A DNA stretch of 64,000 nt from Nocardia caishijiensis NBRC 108228. Lineage in GTDB: Bacteria > Actinomycetota > Actinomycetes > Mycobacteriales > Mycobacteriaceae. A program made the translations under genes and the position numbers. Of the stretch, positions 60,223 to 64,000 are shown in pieces. Numbering within the stretch: position 1 is the stretch's first letter; every line of letters starts with the position of its first letter. The stretch covers positions 496,001 to 560,000 of the forward strand of contig NZ_BDBE01000025.1 of the NCBI RefSeq assembly GCF_001612825.1. The letters run 5' to 3'. Below the pieces are notes generated by a model. The model ran no database searches. It was not told the DNA's origin and was given only the letters and a program-made list of their open reading frames with translations.

Positions 60223-61038
60223 CTACTCGAGTACGACGGTCGCGCCTGCGTCACGGAGGGTGGAAACGGCCAGCTCCATCCACGTCATCGGCCCGGCGAG
60301 CGTCTCGACCACGGTATCCAGGTGCCGCGCCGAGGCGTCCGAATCGCGCCATCGAACGGTCAGTCCGGGGCGATCCCGCGCGCACTCGCGCAATGCCATG
60401 AAGTTGGCGCCGAAATAGCCGCCGGGGCCATTGGCCGCTTCGCCGATGGCGCAGTAGAAGCCCGCGAGGTCGGTGATGTCGCCGCCGTTCACCGTGATCA
60501 CACAGGGCGGGGGCTTCGGTGGAAGGTGGCGTTCGTAGCGCATCGCGACCTCGAGCCAGCCTTCTCGCTCTGCCTGCGTCAGCCCGACCCACTGTCCGGC
60601 GAGTGTCAGCCGCCCGCGACGAAGTCGATCCCACGCGGCATCTGCGGATCGATGCGGGAGTCGGCTCACCCATCCGGTCATCGAGAACGAGGGGCCGTGA
60701 TCCTCGGCATCGGTCAGCGCGACTGCGCCGACCCAGTACCGTCCGATGGTGTTTCCGGCCTCGTCGAGTACGTCGAGGTCGAGGTCACCGAGGTCGGCAG
60801 GCCGCCGCATCGACTCGACGCTCGCTCGGAGCATCGGGCCGACCGACCGGATGCCGTCCACCCGGAAATGTACCGGTACCAGGCCTTCGGGGGCACAAGC
60901 ATCGAACTCGTCGCCACTGTTCGCGTCGCCGACGAAGAAGTCGTCGAGGCGATCGAACGCGGCGAGCAACGGGTGGTCGGCATCTTCCGAGCGGAGCGCG
61001 AATCGCGCCCTCGGGCGCGGGTTCCCAGTGATTGTCAT
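60223..61038 (-). CDS. Barstar-family immunity protein with extra N-terminal domain
   Basis: The 271 residues have an N-terminal region of about 170 residues of unknown type (HPLLAAFDRLDDFFVGDANS; SFSMTGWVSRLPHRS) and a C-terminal barstar-like domain of about 95 residues. The latter begins VITVNGGDITDLAGFYCAIG and includes GGYFGANFMALRECARDRPG and LTVRWRDSDASARHLD, where the GYFGxNxxALxEC stretch is the barstar helix that plugs a barnase-type active site. It lies 9 bases downstream of the toxin gene on the same strand, as expected for toxin-immunity pairs. Confidence 0.83.
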   Translation of the reverse strand: MTITGNPRPRARFALRSEDADHPLLAAFDRLDDFFVGDANSGDEFDACAPEGLVPVHFRVDGIRSVGPMLRASVESMRRPADLGDLDLDVLDEAGNTIGRYWVGAVALTDAEDHGPSFSMTGWVSRLPHRSADAAWDRLRRGRLTLAGQWVGLTQAEREGWLEVAMRYERHLPPKPPPCVITVNGGDITDLAGFYCAIGEAANGPGGYFGANFMALRECARDRPGLTVRWRDSDASARHLDTVVETLAGPMTWMELAVSTLRDAGATVVLE

Positions 61039-61047
61039 GCTCCACCA

Positions 61048-63009
61048 TCAGTCGGCATAGACGATAATTCGCCCGTAGTGGTTGTCCGTCCAACCCACAT
61101 CGCCATAGGTATTGCGAAGAAGCCGGAACTGATTACCGAGGCCGGGAACCTCATAGATCGATGAATCCGCCCATTTGCGGGCCACAGACGCTGGTGTGCC
61201 TGGCCGGCCTTCGAAGATGTCCGGCGTGCCGTCGGGGTTCAGTCGCTGCGGCAGTTGCCCGGCACGCAGTAGTTCGACAGCATTGCGAATCTCCTTCCTG
61301 GCGGTCGGCGGTCCGCCCTTCGGCGCAGGGCAATTGTGCACGAGCACGCTCGTGTTCCCCGCGACCACGTAGTACGTGTGTGGGCCGTCGACCTCGAGGT
61401 TGTAGACCGGTGCGTGCGATACCTCCCGGCGCGCTTCGACGACATGTGGTCGTTCGTCCGCACGACCGGCGAGCAGCGTGCCCGGCTTCAGATCGCCTGC
61501 GTCCACCCACCGCGACAGGGCGGGCACCCAGAACGGGTGGTTGGTCGTCGCGGTGATGATCGCGGTTCGGTCGCCGTCGGTGATCGTCAGGATGACGAGT
61601 TCGCGGGATCGTCCGCCGATGCCGTGGACGACAGACCGCACCGACGACGTCGACCGCAGCCCTGCCGACGGCGCCGCCGCGGCGACCGGTGTCCCCACGG
61701 TGATCTGTTGAATCGCACGAACTGTGCCGTCGGCCAACAGGACCGGAGTATCTGCGACGAAACTGTTCGCGGCGTCGCAGTCGGGTTCACGCAGACCTTC
61801 TTCGATCGCGTCGAGCAGACCCTGCACCTGCGCCTGCCCGACGGCCTCGGCGACCACCTCGGTGTCCGCGGCGAAGCGGGTCTCGTAGTTCACGGTGCGG
61901 CGTTCGGCTTGTGCCTGACGCTCGGCGGCGGCCTGTTTCTCGGCGCTGACCGCGGCGTAGACCGCACCGGCCTCGGGCGCTGTGCACGTGAGCTCGCCGG
62001 TGAACCCGTTCGTCTCGAGCGGGAACGAACCACTCGCACTGCAGCGTCCACCGTGGCGGCCTTCGACCGAGATCGTCGCGGTGAGGGTGACCGTCGCCGT
62101 TCCGGTGACGCGGGCTCGGTCCGAGCGGGCGATCCGGCCGGTGAAAGGTTGCCGGACAGAGCATCCCGCCGTGCTGCAGGTCAATGCGCCCTGGCCGGGA
62201 CGGAAGGTGAAGTCGCTGTTCACCGCGCCGGCGAGCCGGCCGATCGCGTTCTGCAACGCGGCCCGCACCTGATCGAGCGAGTCCGCGACTTCGGTGAGAA
62301 CCAGCTCGGCAGCGTCGGTATCGTCGGCCGGCGCCCACCGCAGCACCCGATACGGTTCCGAGACCGAGATATCGAGCGTGCCTTCCTCGGTTTCCGCGCG
62401 CAGCGCGGGTTCGTCACCCACCTGGACGCGGCCGCGGAGGTCCGCGCGGTCCAGCTGGGCTGCCAGCCAGCTCGCCAGCAGCGCGGGGGAGGAGAACACG
62501 GCGGCTTCGGTCTCGATGGCCTCGGGTGCGGTCTGCCATTTGTCCCGATTCGCCGCACTGACCGGTGCCCGCCCCAGGTCGTTGCTCGTGCCCGCGGCGG
62601 GCCCGAGGTAGAGCTGCCCGCCCGCGCGCACGATCTCGGAGGTCTGCCCGGCGACCGACACCGTTCCGGTGGTGTCACCGGTCGCGGTGACGGTCACGTC
62701 CCAGGTGTGGGCGCTGCTCGGCACGGTGGTCCGGTACCGCAGCGCCGGTTTGGACGACAGCGACGACAACGCCTGGTAGAACGGCGCGCTGCTACCCGCC
62801 GGTTCCGGCCACGCCAGCCACACCGCCGCGCCGACGACCAACGCGAACACCGTCACCACCGAACCGACGACCAGCCCGATCACCCGCCCGCGCGGGCGTG
62901 GCTTCCGGAAATCGAAGACCGGCTGCGGTGGGTACTGGATCGGAGGGCCACCGTACGGCTGCCCCCGACCGAACTGCCCCTGATCGAACTGCGGATTCCC
63001 CGGATACAT
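61048..63009 (-). CDS. Membrane-anchored polymorphic toxin: HINT domain and barnase-like RNase
   Basis: The 653 residues run as follows: a cytoplasmic Pro/Gly/Gln-rich N-terminus (1-40), one membrane helix at about 47-67 (GLVVGSVVTVFALVVGAAVW), and a secreted domain to about 400 that resembles mycobacterial lipoprotein-type beta folds. A pretoxin HINT domain at 411-559 has NSFVADTPVLLADGT, ATTNHPFWVP and ends in the self-cleavage site VLVHNC. Residues 560-653 form a C-terminal RNase with the barnase/RNase Sa pattern: YEVPG (Glu620), FRLLR (Arg629/632) and DNHYGRIIVY (His644). The HINT step would release the toxin. The start at 63009 has GGGGGG upstream. The barstar gene follows. Confidence 0.85.
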   Translation of the reverse strand: MYPGNPQFDQGQFGRGQPYGGPPIQYPPQPVFDFRKPRPRGRVIGLVVGSVVTVFALVVGAAVWLAWPEPAGSSAPFYQALSSLSSKPALRYRTTVPSSAHTWDVTVTATGDTTGTVSVAGQTSEIVRAGGQLYLGPAAGTSNDLGRAPVSAANRDKWQTAPEAIETEAAVFSSPALLASWLAAQLDRADLRGRVQVGDEPALRAETEEGTLDISVSEPYRVLRWAPADDTDAAELVLTEVADSLDQVRAALQNAIGRLAGAVNSDFTFRPGQGALTCSTAGCSVRQPFTGRIARSDRARVTGTATVTLTATISVEGRHGGRCSASGSFPLETNGFTGELTCTAPEAGAVYAAVSAEKQAAAERQAQAERRTVNYETRFAADTEVVAEAVGQAQVQGLLDAIEEGLREPDCDAANSFVADTPVLLADGTVRAIQQITVGTPVAAAAPSAGLRSTSSVRSVVHGIGGRSRELVILTITDGDRTAIITATTNHPFWVPALSRWVDAGDLKPGTLLAGRADERPHVVEARREVSHAPVYNLEVDGPHTYYVVAGNTSVLVHNCPAPKGGPPTARKEIRNAVELLRAGQLPQRLNPDGTPDIFEGRPGTPASVARKWADSSIYEVPGLGNQFRLLRNTYGDVGWTDNHYGRIIVYAD

Positions 63010-63439
63010 CGCCAATCGTTCCCCCCGGCCCGAGAATTCTTCGGGCGCAATGTGTTTCGCGTGGGAGGGTAACAAGTCGGCCGGAGTCGGGCGAGTCGGC
63101 GGCGAAATCGCCCGAATTCGAGGTGTCCCCGCGTGGTCCGGCTGCGGTTCGGCAAGGCCTGCCGTCGCTGTCCGCGCAGCGAGGAAACGCGCCGCGCACA
63201 CCCGTCGTGCGACAACAACGACACCGTCGGGCGAATTCATGCGATGTCGTCGGACCCGTCGCGCACCCGGCGGATTTCGGCAATGATGCAGGTAGTGTCC
63301 CCGCACTCCGCGCTCACACCCGTTCGGGCTGTCGCACCGAGCGAGCCGAATTGCCGCCGAGTCATGGCCGGTTGCGGCGCACCGGGCGATTCAATGGAAT
63401 AGTTGGGGCCGCACGCACAGGACCAAAGCGAAAGCGGGG
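63010..63439. other. Intergenic region between the toxin gene and moxR
   Basis: These 430 bases hold the promoters of the divergent toxin and moxR genes. I see no gene: frames on both strands have no binding sites or recognisable products, and the toxin frame is open to about 63306 but without conserved sequence. Confidence 0.5.
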
Positions 63440-64000
63440 ATGTTGGTGACTTCGACGGAAGGTGTGAGCGGGCCGAAGCTGGCGAAGGACGCCGGTACGG
63501 CAACGCCGAGCACCCTGGAGCGTGACGTCCAGACTCTCGAGAAGGCGATCTACGAGGTCAAGCGGGTCATCGTCGGTCAGGACCGACTCGTCGAGCGGTT
63601 GCTCGTGGGTGTGCTCGCGCGGGGCCACGTGTTGCTCGAGGGTGTGCCCGGCGTCGCGAAGACTCTGGCCGTGGAAACGTTCGCCAAGGTCGTCGGTGGG
63701 TCGTTCTCGCGGGTGCAGTTCACCCCCGACCTCGTGCCGACCGACCTGATCGGTACCCGCATCTACCGCCAGGGCCGCGAGGAGTTCGACACCGAACTCG
63801 GCCCGGTCGTCGCCAACTTCGTGCTCGCCGACGAGATCAACCGCGCGCCAGCCAAGGTGCAGTCGGCCCTGCTCGAGGTGATGGCCGAGCGCAAGCTGTC
63901 GATCGGCGGCAAGACCTACCCGATGCCCGATCCGTTCCTGGTCATGGCGACCCAGAACCCGATCGAGAGCGAAGGCGTGTACCCGCTGCCCGAGGCGCAG
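63440..64000 (+). CDS. moxR: MoxR-family AAA+ ATPase, partial
   Basis: The first 187 residues are present, and the gene runs off the right edge. It has a short variable N-terminus, IYEVKRVIVGQDRLVERLLV, Walker A EGVPGVAKTLA at about 67-77, the Walker B region VLADEINRAPAKVQSALLEV near 130 and MATQNPIESEG. MoxR ATPases act as chaperones for partner proteins with VWA domains, usually encoded downstream. Position after ripA fits moxR1 (Rv1479). The ATG at 63440 is used; an in-frame GTG at 63446 has better spacing to the GGGG. Confidence 0.92.
   Translation, partial: MLVTSTEGVSGPKLAKDAGTATPSTLERDVQTLEKAIYEVKRVIVGQDRLVERLLVGVLARGHVLLEGVPGVAKTLAVETFAKVVGGSFSRVQFTPDLVPTDLIGTRIYRQGREEFDTELGPVVANFVLADEINRAPAKVQSALLEVMAERKLSIGGKTYPMPDPFLVMATQNPIESEGVYPLPEAQ

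Overview
The window is about 70% G+C, densely packed, mostly GTG/ATG-started genes with frequent 4-base overlaps. Gene content and order match the chromosomal core of the Mycobacteriales. A long run follows the Mycobacterium tuberculosis segment from Rv1445c to Rv1479: pgl-opcA-zwf-tal-tkt, ctaB, qor, ctaA-ABC exporter-mptB, sufR-B-D-C-S-U-T, an ABC-F ATPase with a small HTH protein, acn-acnR, an Rv1476-type membrane protein, ripA and moxR. Three secreted DUF4189 proteins, an NRPS and many accessory insertions between these blocks suggest Nocardia or a close relative. This identification is an inference from gene content; no rRNA or tRNA was seen.

Layout. 1-5 kb: a truncated NRPS (condensation plus start of adenylation domain), a small secreted protein and a fused E1 alpha/beta 2-oxoacid dehydrogenase. 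5.2-6.2 kb: a Pro/Gln/Gly-repeat protein. 6.3-12.8 kb: the pentose-phosphate operon read tkt-tal-zwf-opcA-pgl. 13.4-18.1 kb: heme O synthase, a TetR/flavin monooxygenase pair, a quinone oxidoreductase and a small conserved protein. 18.2-23.7 kb: a leftward run of rhomboid protease, MptB-type mannosyltransferase, two-gene ABC exporter and heme A synthase. 23.9-32.0 kb: a Rieske-fused oxidoreductase, then the SUF iron-sulfur assembly operon. 32.1-44.9 kb: accessory genes (DUF4189 proteins, regulators, methionine importer MetNIQ, Ku, lycopene cyclase-like protein, MMPL transporter, SDR). 45-47 kb: ABC-F and HTH protein. 47.1-48.5 kb: an ATP-grasp enzyme with a small partner, a candidate graspetide (RiPP) locus. 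48.8-54 kb: thioesterase, cupin/MarR, hydrolase and a two-component system with an unusual duplicated kinase. 54.2-60.2 kb: acnR, acn, Rv1476-like protein and ripA. 60.2-63.0 kb: a HINT-containing membrane-anchored polymorphic toxin and its barstar-type immunity protein. The window ends inside moxR.

How the genes work together: the pentose-phosphate operon makes NADPH and sugar phosphates; ctaB and ctaA carry out successive steps of heme A synthesis for cytochrome aa3 oxidase; the SUF operon builds Fe-S clusters and is probably self-regulated by SufR through an operator over its start codon; aconitase, a major Fe-S client, sits with its regulator AcnR; RipA and MoxR belong to cell-envelope remodelling.

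The most novel signals are the ATP-grasp/138-residue partner pair, the barnase-like HINT toxin with fused barstar immunity inserted where ripB would be expected, the tandem kinase with a degenerate first half, and an identical hairpin in the leaders of two duplicated DUF4189 genes.
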